NCBI GenBank assembly: GCA_023393575.1
Contig: JAEWKX010000395.1
Coordinates: forward strand, 1-6,406
DNA from: Pseudomonadota bacterium
GTDB lineage: Bacteria; Pseudomonadota; Alphaproteobacteria; Rhizobiales; Rhizobiaceae
DNA: 6,406 nt
Reading direction: 5' to 3'
Below, one piece after another: positions 6,221 to 6,406 of the stretch (its first letter is position 1; each line of letters begins with the position of its first letter). Position numbers and translations under genes: made by a program. The notes beneath the pieces are model-generated. The model was not told the DNA's origin, did no database searches, and saw only the letters and a program-made list of their open reading frames with translations.

Positions 6221-6249
6221 ATATGGGAATGCCGGAGCTCACGCGCAAG
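6221..6249 (-). promoter_or_regulatory. Candidate RpoH (sigma32)-type promoter for hsp20
   Basis: On the minus strand, CTTG (6249-6246) is followed after 18 nt by CCCATAT (6227-6221). This resembles the alphaproteobacterial heat-shock pattern CTTG-N(16-18)-CYTATNT with one mismatch in the -10. It predicts a start near 6214 and a leader of about 55 nt, which fits the thermometer that follows. Confidence 0.6.
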
Positions 6250-6262
6250 CATGGCGACATGC
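6249..6262. repeat. Small inverted repeat upstream of the hsp20 promoter
   Basis: GCATG (6249-6253) and CATGC (6258-6262) are exact reverse complements around GCGA. The repeat touches the -35 of the hsp20 promoter candidate and could be a regulator site. It may also be chance. Confidence 0.2.
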
Positions 6263-6268
6263 GATCCG

Positions 6269-6297
6269 TTGCCTCCCACCGTGGAGGGGTGTAGCTA
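6269..6297 (+). promoter_or_regulatory. Weak candidate promoter for the nucleoside hydrolase gene
   Basis: TTGCCT (6269-6274) and TAGCTA (6292-6297) lie 17 bp apart and 31 bp before the ATG at 6329. The matches to consensus are modest. The spacer contains a CCTCC/GGAGG inverted repeat (6272-6276 with 6283-6287). Confidence 0.25.
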
Positions 6298-6328
6298 GGC
6301 GCCCGAACCAATAACGTGAGAGCCCGCT

Positions 6329-6406
6329 ATGACGCGCAGGAAGATCATCATCGATACGGATCCGGGTCAGGACGACGCTGCCGCCATCATGCTGGCGCTT
6401 GCAAGC
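6329..6406 (+). CDS. Nucleoside hydrolase, inosine/uridine-preferring family (3'-truncated by window edge)
   Basis: Only the first 26 codons are present: ATG at 6329 and an open frame to the window end. They read MTRRKIII followed by DTDPGQDDAAAIMLALAS. DTDPGxDD is the Ca2+-binding, N-terminal signature of ribonucleoside hydrolases (IunH/RihA-C family), which split nucleosides into base and ribose for salvage. The aspartates at 9, 11, 15 and 16 are the expected metal and catalytic ligands. The Shine-Dalgarno is weak (GTGAGAG about 7 nt upstream). The gene diverges from hsp20 across a 169-bp shared intergenic region. Substrate preference cannot be told from this fragment. Confidence 0.88.
   Translation, partial: MTRRKIIIDTDPGQDDAAAIMLALAS

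Noticed and set aside
6160..6279. N-terminal extension of the Hsp20 protein up to 6279
   Set aside because: It would encode the promoter and ROSE-like leader. The start at 6159 has a well-placed AAGGA and a normal family N-terminus.

Overview
The window is a compact chromosomal segment of an alphaproteobacterium, most likely one of the Rhizobiaceae (Rhizobium/Agrobacterium/Sinorhizobium type). I infer this from the high GC content, from the gene order tlyC - lnt - Xre-type regulator - metK - trmB, from a regulator closely resembling rhizobial PhrR/PraR, and from a ROSE-type leader in front of a small heat-shock gene. I see no insertion sequences, phage genes, CRISPR arrays, tRNA or rRNA, and nothing pointing to recent horizontal transfer. 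No stretch longer than 300 bases lacks a gene.

Left part (1-3222, + strand): the 3' end of a CorC/HlyC/TlyC-type CBS-domain protein, then apolipoprotein N-acyltransferase (lnt, called actA in Sinorhizobium acid-tolerance work), then a 139-residue HTH regulator (phrR/praR). A perfect 10-bp inverted repeat abuts the lnt start codon. The regulator appears to have its own sigma70-type promoter, whose -35 overlaps the lnt stop codon. It ends in a clear intrinsic terminator.

Middle part (3223-5418, + strand): metK (SAM synthetase), then trmB (tRNA m7G46 methyltransferase, a SAM consumer). An AT-rich palindrome upstream of metK looks like an operator. The metK leader can be drawn as a structure that closes around the ribosome-binding site. 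A strong hairpin followed by Ts separates metK from trmB and argues for the internal trmB start at 4717.

Right part (5419-6406): convergent to trmB is a minus-strand pair, an Hsp20/IbpA-like small heat-shock protein followed by a DUF1150 protein of unknown function. The hsp20 gene is preceded by an RpoH-like promoter (CTTG-N18-CCCATAT) and a leader whose last hairpin matches the ROSE RNA-thermometer consensus. Diverging from it, the first 26 codons of an inosine/uridine-type nucleoside hydrolase run off the window.

Taken together this is mainly housekeeping: envelope lipoprotein maturation, stress and pH-linked regulation, SAM supply and use, and heat-shock proteostasis. The points that merit a second look are regulatory structures (lnt start hairpin, metK operator and leader, hsp20 thermometer) and the uncharacterised DUF1150 partner of the small heat-shock protein. 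I found no evidence of a wholly new system.
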